A DNA stretch of 64,000 nucleotides from Candidatus Melainabacteria bacterium (GCA_022009935.1 CP091731.1:992001-1056000), one strand, 5' to 3'; shown: positions 32,737 to 44,972, counted from the first letter of the stretch. The notes: generated from the letters alone by a model not told the origin. Program-made: numbers and translations.

Positions 32737-34587
32737 TTATTCAACTGTCACGGATTTTGCAAGGTTGCGTGGTTGGTCAACATCTTTGCCCAAAAACTCT
32801 GCTATATAATATGCAAATAGCTGAAGAGGCACGCAAGTTAAAGCAGGCGACAACATTTCACATATTGACGGTATTTTTATTATGTCATCAAATGTATCAT
32901 ATAATTTAGGGTCATCCGAAGATGTCAACGCAATAAGCTTTGCATGACGCGCTTTTTGCTTCTTGTGCATTTGATAATGTTTTTTCATAAACTACACCTG
33001 GCATTAATATTACCATAACAGGCATTGTTTCATCTAACATTGCAATTGATCTGTGCTTCAACTCACCTGCAGGATATCCTGTTGCATTTATATAACTTAT
33101 TTCTTTGAGTTTTAAAGCTCCTTCATAGGCACTTGCCAAGTTTATTCCACGAGAAATATAAATAAAATCTTTTGTTGAAGCATATTTAGATGCACATTTT
33201 TTTTATTTCATCCCTCATGTTGCAATATTGTTTCAACAAGATTTGGCAATTTCAACAATTCAAATTTAAGATTTTTCAACTCTTCATTAGAGGCTGTTCC
33301 TTTTATTTCGCTTAAATAAATTGCAAAAAGATAAAAAGAAAGAACTTGTGCTATATAAGACTTTGTAGCTGCAACCGAAACTTCAATTCCTGCATTGACA
33401 GGCACAAGACTATGTGCTTCACGTGCCATTGTTGAGTCAGGTCGGTTGGTGATAATCAGAATGTGAGCCCTTGTTGCTTTTGCTTGACGGATGGCTGTAA
33501 TGGTATCAGCTGTTTCTCCGCTTTGTGAAACACCAATAACCAAAGTGTTTTCATTTGTAGTTTTTTCTCGATAAATATATTCACTTGAAGCTTCAACATC
33601 AACCGAAATTTTAGTCATACTTTCTATTATATACTTTCCAACCATTGCAGCATGAAGCGATGTGCCACAGGCAATTATCTCGATACGGCTAAGATTTTTT
33701 ATTGTTTCACCGGTTAATTTCACTTCTTCCAAGTTTATTTTAGATTCAGAGTCAATAAGCTTGTTTGACAAGACATTACGAATGACATCCGGTTGTTCAT
33801 GAATTTCTTTCAACATAAAATGTTTATAACCCATTTTGTTAATGGTTTGAGATTCCCAAGGCAACAACTCAACACGTTTATTTATTAATTTTCCATCCAA
33901 GTCACAAACTTCAAATTTATTTGCCCAAACCGTAGCAATTTCATCATCATTCAAATAACAAGCATGTTTTGTATATGCAATGGTAGCAGGGATATCAGAA
34001 GCTACAAAATTTTCATTCTCGCCGACACCTATAAGCAATGGGGCATTTTTTCTTGCAGCAACGATTAAATCAGGCTGGTTTTTATGCATAACACAAAGCG
34101 CATAAGCACCCTTGAGTTCCTTAACAGCTTTTCTTACGGCTGTTGTTAAATTTTGTTCTTCTTTATATTTTTGAGCAATCAAATGAGCTATTGTTTCAGT
34201 ATCTGTTTGGGATTTAAACTTGCAACCTAAAGCTTCAAGCTTGTTTTTTAATTCTAAATAATTTTCGATAATTCCATTGTGAACAATGACCAAGCTTCCG
34301 CAGTTACAAGTATGAGGATGCGCATTGACAAGCGATGGAATACCATGCGTTGCCCACCGAATATGTCCAATACCAATACCTGCTTCTTTTAAAGTCTTAT
34401 CATTTTTTAATATTTCTTTTAAATTATCAAGTTTTCCCGGAGCCTTGAAAATTTTAACATTTTTATCAACTTTATCATAAACCGAAATGCCGCTTGAATC
34501 ATAACCACGGTATTCAAGACTTGTCAAACCGTTTAAAAGCACCTCAATTGTATTTCGACTTCCTACATAACCTACTATTCCACACAT
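32737..34587 (-). CDS. glmS: Glutamine-fructose-6-phosphate aminotransferase
   Basis: Makes glucosamine-6-phosphate for peptidoglycan and LPS. It begins MCGIVGYVGSR with the Cys nucleophile at position 2. The glutaminase domain shows HIRWATHGIPS, VHNGIIENY and TDTETIAHLI. The isomerase SIS domains show CGTSLHAAMVG, SQSGETADT, VSVAATKSY, GRGINLASAYEGALKLKEIS (after repair) and ending LAKSVTVE. Indels near 33205 and 32950. About 612 aa, normal size. No glmS ribozyme was recognised upstream. Confidence 0.96.
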
Positions 34588-34753
34588 ATATTTTTACCTA
34601 AATTAAATATTCTAATACACAATAATTTTACATTATAAAAAAAATTATGGCAATAAATGTATAATTAAAAAATATTGGAAAAAATATTTTGTTTGTGTTA
34701 AACTTTTTGTGAGAATGTTTATTAAAAAAGTTAATAGGAAGGAGAATTGTTGC

Positions 34754-35258
34754 ATGGGTCTTCAAGCTCAAAATCAAAGTGCTATTGATTTTACCCGGAT
34801 TGATAGCATATTGCGTGATTATGAATACAAAAGTCAAATCTAATCGCAATTTTACAAAAGTTCAGGAAAAATATCGTTATTTGCCCGAAGAAACTTTAAC
34901 ATATATTGGAACAAAAATAGAAGGGTTGTCACCTGCGACAGTTTATGGAGTTGCTACTTTTTATGCACAATTTTCATTGGAACCAAAGGGCAAATATGAA
35001 GTGAAAGTGTGTGATGGAACAGCTTGTCACGTGCGTGGTTCTATGCCTGTTTTAAATGCGTTGCGCTCAATATTAAATCTGAAAGAAGGCAAATTTACTT
35101 CTCAAGATGGTTTGTTTACCGTTGAGACAGTTAGCTGTCTTGGCGCTTGTGGGTTGGCTCCTGTTATGGTTATAAACGAAAAAGTTTATCCTCAAATGAC
35201 GGAAGATGCCGTCAAAATTATTATAAACACTATTATTAAAGAAGAAAAAGAGGGTTAA
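34754..35258 (+). CDS. hydC: [FeFe]-hydrogenase subunit HydC (NuoE-like)
   Basis: Thioredoxin-like [2Fe-2S] subunit. ATVYGVATFYAQFSLEPKGK, then CDGTACHVRG and TVSCLGACGLAP give the four cluster cysteines. ATG 34754 after GGAAGGAG. An indel near 34842 lies in the N-terminal part. Six bases separate it from hydB. It would pass electrons between the NADH module and the hydrogenase. Confidence 0.92.
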
Positions 35259-35263
35259 ATAAT

Positions 35264-37114
35264 ATGGCGATAATCGATATAAATAAAGAAAAAGAAAATA
35301 TAAAAGCAGCAATAAAAGCGCAAGGCTTGCGAGTTTTGGTTTGCTCGGGCACAGGATGTATTGCAAATGGTGCTAAAAACGTTATAGAAAAGTTTGAAGA
35401 ACTTGGGGCTAATGTTAGTAATTTGACAAACCATGACAAAATGACAGTCATCCCTACAGGTTGCCACGGTTTTTGTGAAAAAGGTGTGCTTGTTGTCATC
35501 CCGGATTTAGACGTAACATACACAAACGTCAAAGAAAGCGATGTTGAAGAAATTATTGAAAGCCATATCAAAACGGGAAACCGGTTGAAAGACTTTTTGT
35601 ACGTTGACCCTAAAACAAAAAAACACGTATTTAAAAATGAAGAAATTGACTTTTTATGCAAAACAAACAAGAACGTCTTTGGAGCATTGCGGACGCATCA
35701 ATGCAGAATCATTGGAAGATGCTTTGAATGTCGGGGCTTATGAAGGTTTGCATAAAGTTTTGATGAAAAACGACCCTGATTGGGTTATAAACGAAATTGA
35801 AGCATCGGGCTTACGTGGTCGAGGTGGCGGTGGTTTTCCTACAGGCAGAAAGTGGAAATTTGCTGCAGCCAATAAAGGTGGCAAAAGCTATGTCATTTGT
35901 AACGGTGATGAAGGCGACCCCGGGGCTTTTATGGATAGAAGCCTGATGGAAGGCGACCCTCACAGATTGCTTGAAGGTATGGCTATAGCCGGGTTTGCAA
36001 TTGGTTCGGATGAGGCTTATATTTACATTCGAGCTGAGTATCCGCTTGCAATTAAAAGACTTCGTCGTGCAATTGCTGATGCTGAAAAATCCGGTTTTTA
36101 GGTAAAAATATTATGAATAGCGATTTTAACTTCACTATTCATATAAAAGAAGGTGCAGGTGCTTTTGTTTGCGGTGAGGAAACAGCTTTAATTGCCTCAA
36201 TTGAAGGTGAACGTGGCATGCCAAGACCTAAACCACCATTCCCTGCTAATCAAGGGCTTTTTGGACGTCCTACCATAATAAATAACGTTGAAACACTTGC
36301 TAATGTTCCATCTATAATTATTAAAGGAGCAAACTGGTTTAGTTCTTTTGGTACAGAAACTTCAAAAGGTACAAAGACTTTTTGCTTTAACAGGCGAAGT
36401 TAATAACACAGGTCTTATTGAAGTGCCAATGGGAACAACTTTGCGTGAAATTGTTTTTGACATTGGTGGCGGAATTCGCAACGGAAAAAAATTCAAAGCT
36501 GTTCAAATCGGTGGCCCAGTGGCGGATGCTTGACAGAAGAACATCTTGATTTACCAATGGATTATGATAACCTTATTAAAGCCGGAGCTATGGTTGGTTC
36601 AGGCGGGCTTGTTGTCATGAACGAAGATACTTGTATTGTTGAAGTTGCCCGTTTCTTTATGAATTTTACTCAACATGAATCCTGTGGCAAATGTGTACCT
36701 TGTCGAGAAGGTACTAAAAATATGCTAAAAATCCTTGAAAAAATAGTTAAAGGACAAGGTGAAATGTCCGATTTAGACAAGTTAGAAGAACTTGCATTGG
36801 CTGTTAAGGATGGCTCTTTGTGTGGCTTGGGCAAAACAGCACCAAACCCTGTTTTGTCAACTTTAAAATACTTCCGTGATGAATATATAGCTCATATTCG
36901 TGATAAAAAATGTCCTGCAGGTGTTTGTAAAGCAATGAAGACAATAGTTATTGATGAGGAAAAATGTAAAGGCTGCACAAAATGTGCAAGAAATTGCCCT
37001 GTTAGTGCTATTGTCGGAGAAGTCAAACAACCTCATCACATTGACCAAAATAAATGTATAAAATGCGGAAATTGTGTTAACGCTTGTCCATTTAAGGCTA
37101 TTGAACAAAAGTAA
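35264..37114 (+). CDS. hydB: [FeFe]-hydrogenase subunit HydB (NuoF-like)
   Basis: NAD(P)H/FMN subunit of the trimeric hydrogenase. Domain order: thioredoxin-like [2Fe-2S] (CSGTGCIANGA ... PTGCHGFCEKG), FMN/NADH site (GLRGRGGGGFPTGRKW, NGDEGDPGAFMDR), SLBB, [4Fe-4S] ESCGKCVPCREG, and two C-terminal [4Fe-4S] clusters CKGCTKCARNCP and CIKCGNCVNACP. Indels near 35690, 36105, 36370 and 36520. About 615 aa, full length for HydB. This architecture matches electron-bifurcating enzymes such as that of Thermotoga. Confidence 0.95.
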
Positions 37115-37132
37115 TTAAGAAGGATTAAAAAT

Positions 37133-38882
37133 ATGAGTGATAAAAAAAACATTATTTATAAACGGCAAAGAAGTTGAGTTTACAAACGAACCAAATTTGT
37201 TGGAGGTCATTAAAAAAGCAGGGTTTTCCGTTCCGACTTTGTGTTACCGTCCGGATTTAACACAATTTGGTGCTTGCAGATTGTGCGTGGTTGAAATAGA
37301 TGGGCGTGGAATACAATCCTCTTGCACAATGCCACCTGAAGTTGGTTTAAGAGTTAAAACAAACACAATGCGTGTAAGACGTATTCGTAAAACTGTTTTG
37401 GAATTGCTTCTTGCAAACCATAATCGTGAGTGTACAACTTGTGAAAAAATCAGGTAATTGTGATTTACAAAAGTATGCAAATGAATATGGCATAACAGAT
37501 TTAAAATATATGCAACGAAAAGAAATGTTGCCAATTGACAACAGCAACCCATCAATTGTTCGAGACCCAAACAAATGTATCTTATGTGGAGCTTGTGTGA
37601 GAGCTTGTTCAGAGTTTCAAAGGGCATTCTGTTTTGGGGGTTTGCAAACCGTGGGTCAAAAACTCAGGTGCAGCCTTTTGCAGGACGCCAGCTTGCTTCG
37701 GTTGATTGCGTTTATTGCGGACAATGTCAAGCTGTTTGCCCGACAGGAGCTTTAACAATCAAATCTGAAGTAAATAAAGTTTGGGATATGGTGAACGATG
37801 AAAAAGTAAAAACACTTGTGCAAATAGCTCCCTCTGTTCGTGTTGCTTTGGGTGAAGCTTTTGGATTGAAACCCGGGGATAACGTTATTGGACTTTTGAA
37901 TACGGCTTTAAAACAAATTGGTTTTGACCTTGTTTTCGACACTAATTTCTCAGCTGATTTAACCATTATGGAAGAAGCTACAGAATTTTTAAGTCGTTTG
38001 AAAGAAAGCAAAAATCTACCACTGTTCACATCTTGCTGTCCTGCTTGGATACGTTATATGGAAACACAACACCCTGATATGTTAAATCACCTTTCAACTT
38101 GCAAATCGCCACAAGGTATGTTGTCACCTGTTTTAAAAGAATTGGTGCCAAAATATTTTGAAGGGTTTACAAAAGAAAATATAAAAGTTATTTCAATAAT
38201 GCCTTGCACAGCTAAAAAAGCAGAAGCAGCACGTCAGGAATTAAAAGATGAAACAGATGTTGTTTTAACTACTTATGAAATAGCAAAAATGATTAAATCC
38301 GCAGGCATAAACCTATCTGAACTTGAACCGACAAAAGGCGACTCGCCTTTTGAACAATATTCAGGAGCCGCAACAATTTTTGGAGCATCAGGCGGTGTTG
38401 CCGAAGCAGCTTTGAGAACAGCTTATTATATGGTGACTAATGAACCTTTAAAAGATGTTGATATTGTTAAGACACGCGGTGTTGACAAAAATTCTCGTCA
38501 AAAGATGTCGAAGTGGATATTAAAGGTACAAAAGTTAAAGTTAGAATAGTTTCAACTTTAAAAGAAGCTGAAAAAACATTGCAACAACTCAAAAATGGTG
38601 AAACAGATTTCCATATACTTGAAGTTATGGCGTGCCCGGGCGGTTGTGTAAATGGTGGCGGGCAGTTAAGAAGTTGTGATGATATTTCTGTTAAGCAACA
38701 AAGAGCAGAAGGACTTTATCAAGAAGACAAAGAATTGCCAATGCGAATGTCTTATCAAAACCCTGAAATCCAAAAAACTTTATGATGAGTTTTTAAAAGA
38801 ACCAAATTCTCATAAAGCTCATGAGCTCCTTCATACTCATTATACTAATAAATTCAAAAACTCTTTTAAGGATTTGGTTTAG
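37133..38882 (+). CDS. hydA: [FeFe]-hydrogenase catalytic subunit HydA
   Basis: N-terminal [2Fe-2S] domain (FGACRLCVVEI), His-ligated cluster (NHNRECTTCEKS-type, Cx5C to GNC), two [4Fe-4S] clusters (CILCGACVRAC, CVYCGQCQAVCP) and the H-cluster domain with TSCCPAW, MPCTAKKAEA and EVMACPGGCVNGGGQ, plus the C-terminal small-subunit-like tail (YDEFLKEPNSHKAHELLH). All H-cluster cysteines are intact. Indels near 37140, 37450, 37640, 38500 and 38775. About 580 aa. Last gene of hydCBA; maturases HydEFG are not in the window. Confidence 0.95.
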
Positions 38883-38901
38883 AAAAATAAATCTCAAGTG
38901 C

Positions 38902-38937
38902 AAAAAAGCCCTGTTTAAAAAAACAGGGCTTTTTTTA
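38902..38937. terminator. Strong bidirectional terminator
   Basis: AAAAAAGCCCTGTTT ... AAACAGGGCTTTTTT: a 12-bp or longer stem with A-run and T-run, between hydA and the convergent OmpH-like gene. Confidence 0.92.
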
Positions 38938-38953
38938 TAATAAAAAATTTAAA

Positions 38954-39418
38954 TTATTTAACAGCTTGTTGAACAACAGTTGTCAAGTCGTCTCCGCCAA
39001 ATAAAACAGAATCTTTTTTGAATACAAAATCATACTTACCGGCTTTTGCTTTAGCAGTGATTGTTGTGGCAAGAGATTTATCAATAGCAGCCAACTTTGT
39101 AGAATAGTCTTTGTTCATTTTATCGCGACGAGCGTTTAATTCAGCATTATATTTGTTTTCCAACGCTTTTTTCTTTGTTGCATCTTTTTCAGCAGCAACT
39201 TCTGTGCGAGCTTTATTTACAAATTGAGTTAAAGCATTCACATCTTTTTGACGTTGAGCATTCAATGCTTTTAGTTGGCTAGAGCTTTGAATAACTTTTT
39301 GAACATCAACAACACCAATTTTTTAAATTAGCAGGCAAAGATTGTACTTGGTTATTAAAAGTCATGCCAAGTAAAAATGTGCAAACGCATAAAGCTGTAA
39401 TTTTTAAACTTTTTTCAT
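38954..39418 (-). CDS. OmpH/Skp-like periplasmic chaperone
   Basis: Signal sequence MKKSLKITALCVCTFLLG (start ATG 39418 with GAGGAAT ribosome-binding site; a missing A after ATG shifts the frame), then LKIGVVDVQKVIQSSSQLKA, the typical OmpH N-terminus. A long coiled-coil stalk (AQRQKDVNALTQFVNKARTE) and a DFVFKKDSVLFGG return strand follow. A second indel lies near 39312. About 150 aa. It implies outer-membrane protein traffic. Confidence 0.85.
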
Positions 39419-39483
39419 AATCAAATTCCTCTTTTACTTTTCTATGGGCTAGTTTATCATGTTTTAAAATCATTTTCAAGTTT

Positions 39484-40153
39484 TTATATAACAAAAGGAT
39501 TTATTGTACTTACTTTATAACTATTCAAATTAGTTTTTCCACTAAAGCCAACGTTGCTTTCAAGTTTTGGTTTTGCAATGGTGTTTTTTACAGCTTGAGG
39601 TTTGTTTATTTCATTTTTAGTTTTATTTTTTCTTTGTCCATTTTGATGCAATGTAGTTTCTGGCAAGCGGAGTCACGATGTTACAAGCAATAACAGAAGC
39701 AATAACATTTGTTAAAATATCAACACCGTTTTTGAATTTTTTAAATTTTGCTAAATTCTCGCTTTGGTCTTTTAGCAATTCTGAAATATTGCTGTTTGAA
39801 AAATGTTTTGCGAGGTCAATTTTTTTGTCTTTGCAGCTTTTTCAACAATTGGTTTTATAGTGTCGCTTGTAATTTTTCCTTTTTCTAACCCCCAGTTTAC
39901 ACAAATCTGAACAAGTTTGGTAAAACCTAAATACATGCCACAATTGACAACACCGTCGGCAACTTCTTGTTTAATAAGAAATCCTTTTTCTTCTTTTGGG
40001 ATTTTTTTATTTAAATTGAGTGCGGTGATTTGCGCAATAGCAGAAGTGAACCAGCCCAATGCTCCCATCCATATAAAGCATGTTACCGCCACCTTCTGAG
40101 AATTGCTTGTATAAAAATTTTTTACCTTTTTCAAAAATGTTTCTCAAACTCAT
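39484..40153 (-). CDS. Unknown membrane protein with C-terminal VGFSG segment
   Basis: Start MSLRNIFEKGKKFLYKQFSE at 40153, overlapping the previous stop (ATGA). After repairs near 40065, 39840 and 39645: membrane helix (GWFTSAIAQITALNLN), EVADGVVNCGMYLGFTKLV, then NVIASVIACNIVTPLARNYI and a basic tail with SNVGFSGKTN. About 220 aa. The style is that of the 10146-12357 protein. Function unknown; forms an operon with the 40150 gene. Confidence 0.55.
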
Positions 40154-40610
40154 AATTGGTCAACCTCCTTGCCTTGCTGAGTTTGAGTTTGTTTATTTTT
40201 CGAAAAATGATTTTTAATAGCATTGTATGGCTTGGAAATACCGTTTGTCAAAAGCGCAGTAAGTGGTGCATCTATCAAAAAATTTGTTCCTATCATAATA
40301 ATTGTTGCTAAAAATGTTCCCATTGCATTGTGATAATTTTTTAGTTTATCTGCCGGAATATCTTTTATATCCGGCTTAAATATTTTTGCTTTTGACAATT
40401 TTATACACCAATCTCTTATAAGATATCCCGTTGTCATTCCAACAATACCTTTTGCAATTGTTTTTTGAACAGACAAATCTCGTGTTTTTTCATCTACATT
40501 TTTATTAAAATAATCTATTACAGGTTGGGTACAAAGAGCTGTAATTCCTATTGCAAGTCGTTGTTGTGGCGATGAAACATGCTCATCACAAAATCTATAG
40601 TTTTTTTCAA
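40150..40610 (-). CDS. Unknown membrane protein
   Basis: TTG start at 40610 preceded by AAGAAGG; N-terminal LKKTIDF then, after an indel near 40585, VSSPQQRLAIGITALCTQPV. Three membrane-like helices (AKGIVGMTTGYLIRDWCI, FLATIIMIGTNFLIDAPLTA) and a basic Gln-rich end. About 150 aa. First gene of the pair; the stop overlaps the next start by 4 nt. Not recognised. Confidence 0.55.
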
Positions 40611-40794
40611 AAATCCTTCTTTATCTTTATTTCAGGCATATGTTTTAAAAAAAGTCAGATATTTTCATATATTTTTAATGTTTCTCGCTATTTATATAAT
40701 TATAGTTCCACTTACATAAAAATTAAACATAAAATAATTTGCTAGTTTTAAAAAAAATTGTTACATTTTTTAATTTTATGGTTTAATAAAATTT

Positions 40795-42441
40795 ATGATT
40801 GATTATTTAAATAAACTATTAGACGAAAAAAATGCAAAATATTTACTGGTAAACTCAACAAATGAGTTTTTGACAGAATTTAACGACTTAAACCAAAATG
40901 CAAGGTATCATTTGACAGGTTTTAATGGGTCTTCAGGCGACGTTATCTATTCAAAAGATAAAATATGGCTTTTTGTTGACCCACGATATCACGAACTTGC
41001 TCAACTTCAAGTTAAAGATAAAAATATTGAAATTGTAAAACTTGCTTTATCTCAATCTTTTTTGAGGGAATAAAATCAATTATTAAAGATAAACATGACA
41101 AAATTTTAATAAATCCTAAAAAAATATCATTTAATTTTTTTCAAACTGTTTTCTTCATATTTTGAAAACTATGAATTTTTAAACAATGACCCTGTTCTTG
41201 ACTTCGTTAAACCACAAAAGATTGATACAAGTTTGCCATTATCGTTTGTGCCAAAGTATATTTCAGGGTTAAGTGCATTCCAAAAAATAAACAAACTCAA
41301 AAAATCTTTGAAATCAAATGAAGATGCTTTATTTATCTCAAATCTTGCAGACATTGCTTATTTTACCAATTTAAGAAATTATTCACAAAATTATTCTTCA
41401 AGCTTTTTTGCACGATTGCTTGTTTTTAAAAACAAGCCTGCAATTTTGTTTACGGATTTTAAATTGCCAAATAAAAACGATTTTAACCAAGCTTTGAATG
41501 TCGCAAAACAAGATGAGTATATTAATTTTTTGAACAATTGCGACAATATTAAAAATATTTTACTAAATAAAAATTCAATAAATTTATTTGACTATAACTT
41601 CCTAAATATAAAATTTCATATAAAACCCGACAATTTTAGTTCAAATTTAAAAGCAATTAAAACAAAAGAGGAAATAAATCACCTAAAATCTGCTTTTAGT
41701 AGAACCGATAAGGTTATGCAAAAGGTTCAAAAGCTTGTCAATGGTGAAGAAAACATAACTGAAGCGCAACTTTTTGAATTTGTTGAAAAAGAATTTAAAA
41801 ACGAACAGTCAGCTACAAATTTAAGCTTTTCACCTATTGTGGGTTTTGGGTCAAATTCATCGATTATACATTATAGCGTTGCAGATGAAAAATGCACTTT
41901 AAAAGATGGTGATTTTGTCTTGCTTGATACCGGCGGCTATTTTGAAGGTGGGTATGCAACTGATATCACTCGGACTTTTTGTCGCAACTTGCCAAATGAA
42001 AAACAGAAAGAAATATATACATTTGTTTTAAAAGCTTTCTTAAATGCTTTTTTCGCAAAAAATGTCAAAAATGGTTATAAACTTGACAAAATCGCTCGAA
42101 ATATTTTAAACGAAAAGAAAAGTGAAGGGTTTTTGTTTAACCATGCATTAGGGCATGGTGTTGGCGTAAATGTTCATGAAATGCCACCTTCAATTTCAAA
42201 ATCTAAATTTTCGAAACGAAAACTCAAGCCCAATATGGTTTTCACGATTGAACCGGGAGCATACAAAGAAAAATGCTTTGGAGTTAGACTTGAAAACACT
42301 GTGTATACTGTTAAAAAAGGCAATAAGCTGAAGATAAGAACACTTGTTAAATTTCCTTTTGAAGAAAAATGTATCGATTTTGGCTTGCTTTCAAAAAACG
42401 AAAAAAGATTATTCCGAAAATATAAACGATTGACCAAATAA
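40795..42441 (+). CDS. Xaa-Pro aminopeptidase (M24 family)
   Basis: Cleaves N-terminal residues before proline. Creatinase-like N-terminal domains, then the pita-bread metallopeptidase: LLDTGGYFEGGYATDITRTF (two Asp ligands), HALGHGVGVNVHE (His), FTIEPGAY (Glu) and VRLENTVYTV (Glu). A C-terminal extension is similar to PepP-type aminopeptidase P2 in eukaryotes and bacteria with about 600 aa; here about 548 aa. Indels near 41070 and about 41145. Translated right after a short AT-rich gap, with no clear operon partner upstream. Confidence 0.9.
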
Positions 42442-42479
42442 CAGCAATTTGACTTCAAAAATTAAACAAGAAGGGCTAA

Positions 42480-43226
42480 ATGAAAAAAATATCAAGTAAA
42501 GATAATGAAAAAATTAAATATGTTGCCAAATTAATTTTAAACAAAAATTTCGTGAAAACGAGAAAAAATTTGTTATTGAGGGCTTTAAGGCTATTTATGA
42601 TGCATATTGTTTTGGTTTGAAATTGAACGATGTTTTTGTTCACAATTCTTTTCTTGAAAAATTTGATTTTCTTGATGAAACAAAATTGACTCTTGTTGAA
42701 GATAATATACTAAAAAAAATCTCAACGACAGAGTCTTTTTCAAAATGTGTTGCTGTTTTTTGATATGGTAGGTTATAGTTTAAACGATTTAAAAACAAAA
42801 AATACAATTGTTTTACTTGAAAACATAAAAGATGGTGGTAACTTAGGCACTATAATACGAAGTGCAAACGCTTTTGGAGTCGACGGAATAGTTTTATATG
42901 GTGATACAATCGACATTTATAACTCTAAAGTCATTCGTTCATCAGTTGGCAATTTTTAAAAATACCAATTGTAAAAGTAAACGATATTGAAGCAATCAAA
43001 GCAACCTTTAAGACCCACACTTTTTATGCAACAAAAGTTGACACGAATATTGATTTAAAACAATAAAATTCGAAGAAAAAAAAGTGATAATGTTTGGCTC
43101 AGAAGCGGAAGGTTTAAGCGATAAACTTTTTGACATTGCTGATAAATTTTTACAATAAAAATGCAAAATAAAGTTGAGTCCTTAAACTTATCTGTAGCTG
43201 CTTCAATTATATTTTATAGTTTATAA
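42480..43226 (+). CDS. SpoU/TrmH-family RNA 2'-O-methyltransferase
   Basis: N-terminal substrate-binding part (KFVIEGFKAIYDAY), then SPOUT knot motifs: NIKDGGNLGTIIRSANAFGVDGI, MFGSEAEGLSD, and MQNKVESLNLSVAASIILY. Indels near 42545, 42755, 42957, 43065 and 43155. About 250 aa. The exact rRNA or tRNA target is not deducible. The 3' end overlaps the convergent kdsA by a few bases. Confidence 0.88.
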
Positions 43227-44041
43227 ATTGTTTACAAGTTTAAAAATGTCATTTATTATTTTAAACAAGGATTGAGCGGTTTGAAAATCAATCATATTTG
43301 CGCCGTCGCATAAAGCATAGTCGGGGTTTGGATGAACTTCGAAGAAAAGGCCTTTGGCACCTGCTGCAATAGCTGCTTTGGCAAGTGTTGGCACAAATCG
43401 TCTTTCACCACCTGAATTTGTACCATTTGCTCCCGGAAGTTGAACGCTGTGTGTTGCATCAAAAATCAAAGGATATTTTAAATCGTCTTGTATTATAGGT
43501 ACCGAACGAAAATCAACTACAAGATTATTATACCCAAACGAAGTTCCTCTGTCTGTAATCAAAATGCGTTCATTTCCTGAATCTGATACTTTTTTTGCAG
43601 TTTCTTTCATTTGATATGGCGATAAAATTGCCCTTTTTTATATTGACAACACGACCTGTTTTGGCAGCAGCCACAAGAAGGTCGGTTTGACGAGATAAAA
43701 AAGCAGGGATTTGAAGTACATCGACAACTTCTTTAGCAACATTTGCTTCACTTGGAAGATGAATATCTGTTACAATTGGCACTTCAAACTCTTTTTTAAC
43801 TTTACTTAAAACTTCAAGCCCTTTCTCAATCCCCAGATTCCGAAAAGAATTTATAGAGCTTCTGTTTGCTTTATCATAAGAAGATTTAAAAATAAAGTTT
43901 ATATCAAGTTTTTTCGCATAGTGTTTTCAAAAACTCACATGTTTTAAAAACAACATCTTCATTTTCAATAACGCAGGGATCTGCCATAATTGTAAGCTTT
44001 TTATCACCGATTACAAAATTGTTGAGTTTAACTGTTTTCAT
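43221..44041 (-). CDS. kdsA: 3-deoxy-8-phosphooctulonate synthase
   Basis: Makes Kdo-8-phosphate for LPS inner core. MADPCVIENEDVVF, FKSSYDKANRSSINSFRN (the KdsA signature), IVTDIHLPSEA, DVLQIPAFLSRQTDLL, KKGQFLSPYQM, DRGTSFGYNNLVVDFRS, FDATHSVQLPG, and FFEVHPNPDYALCDG. Indels near 43915 and 43630. About 273 aa, the normal length. Strong evidence that this lineage makes a Kdo-containing lipopolysaccharide. Confidence 0.95.
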
Positions 44042-44254
44042 ATATTTTTTCCTTTATATTATTTGCTGTTTATTTATCAAAATCGTGGGAGATAATAAAA
44101 TGTAAAGCGTCCTCATACCAATATTACCAATACCTTGCAAGAAAAGCAAATTTTGGCTGAGAAAAGCTTATGATTTAGTGTATTACATAAAAAATCCGCC
44201 CGCATTTTATTCCTACGGCATTTATTATTATACGCAGGGGGGCAGGGGAGGGAC
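44042..44254. other. Gene-free AT-rich stretch upstream of kdsA
   Basis: About 200 bp between kdsA and island R3. It holds the presumed kdsA promoter on the minus strand and a G-rich patch (44228-44252, CGCAGGGGGGCAGGGG) resembling the hairpin arms in the other islands. No ORF supported. Confidence 0.4.
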
Positions 44255-44706
44255 ACGTTGGTGAAAGAAATCAAAAATTGAACGCATGAAATTCGTCATA
44301 TAAAACACGCTTGTTGGGGCGAAACTAGGTGTGTTTTTTGTTTTTTGCCAAAATCTTTTGTTTCGCCAGAATAGATTAGTGCAAGGGGGCTAAAGCCCCC
44401 TTGCGACCCCTGCGGAACTGCACAATTGTTTATCTATTAAAGTCATAAGGGCAACCCATACGCAGGCACGAACAATTATCACTGTCTTGGATTTCCTTCT
44501 CGCTCAAAACACTCCGCCTGTCGCCCTTTGGGCTTGCCGGCGTCGGTTTTTCGCTCCCCGGGACTACGCCCGTCCGGAAATCCGCTGCTTAGGTTGAACT
44601 TAGTGAGAATGTGAACAGCTACATATGGGTTGCATTTATTGCTTTCATTTCCTAAGATTGTAGAGGAAAGACGAAGCCAACGACGAATCCGCAGCCCGTC
44701 ATATAA
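44255..44706. repeat. Mosaic repeat island R3
   Basis: Mostly inverted relative to R1. It begins with reversed CACGTTGGTGAAAG and TTCGTCATATAAAAC (about 44255-44305), then the TTGGGGCGAAACTAGGTGTG module with hairpin 44381-44404, the GC-rich block 44483-44576 with a different interior from R2/R6, and the inverted end GCCAACGACGAATCCGCAG..CCCGTCATATAAAA (44676-44706). No coding capacity. Right end faces the small gene at 44808. Confidence 0.88.
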
Positions 44707-44807
44707 AATTTCTTCTACAGTAAGTAGACGAAAAACTTTTAATATGATACCATGTACAAAGCCTAGGGCTAGGAACACCTAAGTTTAAGAAAGGTAATCC
44801 CAAATAA

Positions 44808-44972
44808 ATGCTTAAAACAAAAACTATACTAATACCTAAAGCAGAAAAATTCTCATTAGATTATATTAATGGCTATTTCGCCAAATACAACATTGAGCCT
44901 ATTCGCTGGGCAATATGCGAAGTTAAAGATGATTGTTATGTTATAAAAGCATCAGTCTTTGAAATAAAATAA
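44808..44972 (+). CDS. Small unknown protein, 54 aa
   Basis: MLKTKTILIPKAEKFSLDYI ... PIRWAICEVKDDCYVIKASV, ending FEIK. AAGAAAGG sits 8-14 nt upstream. Compact alpha/beta composition, no membrane segment. It precedes the carbonic-anhydrase-like gene by 13 nt with a ribosome-binding site inside its stop region, so the two are co-transcribed. Not recognised. Confidence 0.65.
   Translation: MLKTKTILIPKAEKFSLDYINGYFAKYNIEPIRWAICEVKDDCYVIKASVFEIK

Noticed and set aside
34588..34753. glmS ribozyme or riboswitch upstream of glmS
   Set aside because: The 5' region is short, AT-only and lacks the conserved ribozyme core.
35264..38882. Programmed frameshifting or split genes in hydA/hydB
   Set aside because: Breaks fall at different homopolymers in both directions without a common slippery site, and the same density occurs in lepA and glmS; sequencing error is simpler.
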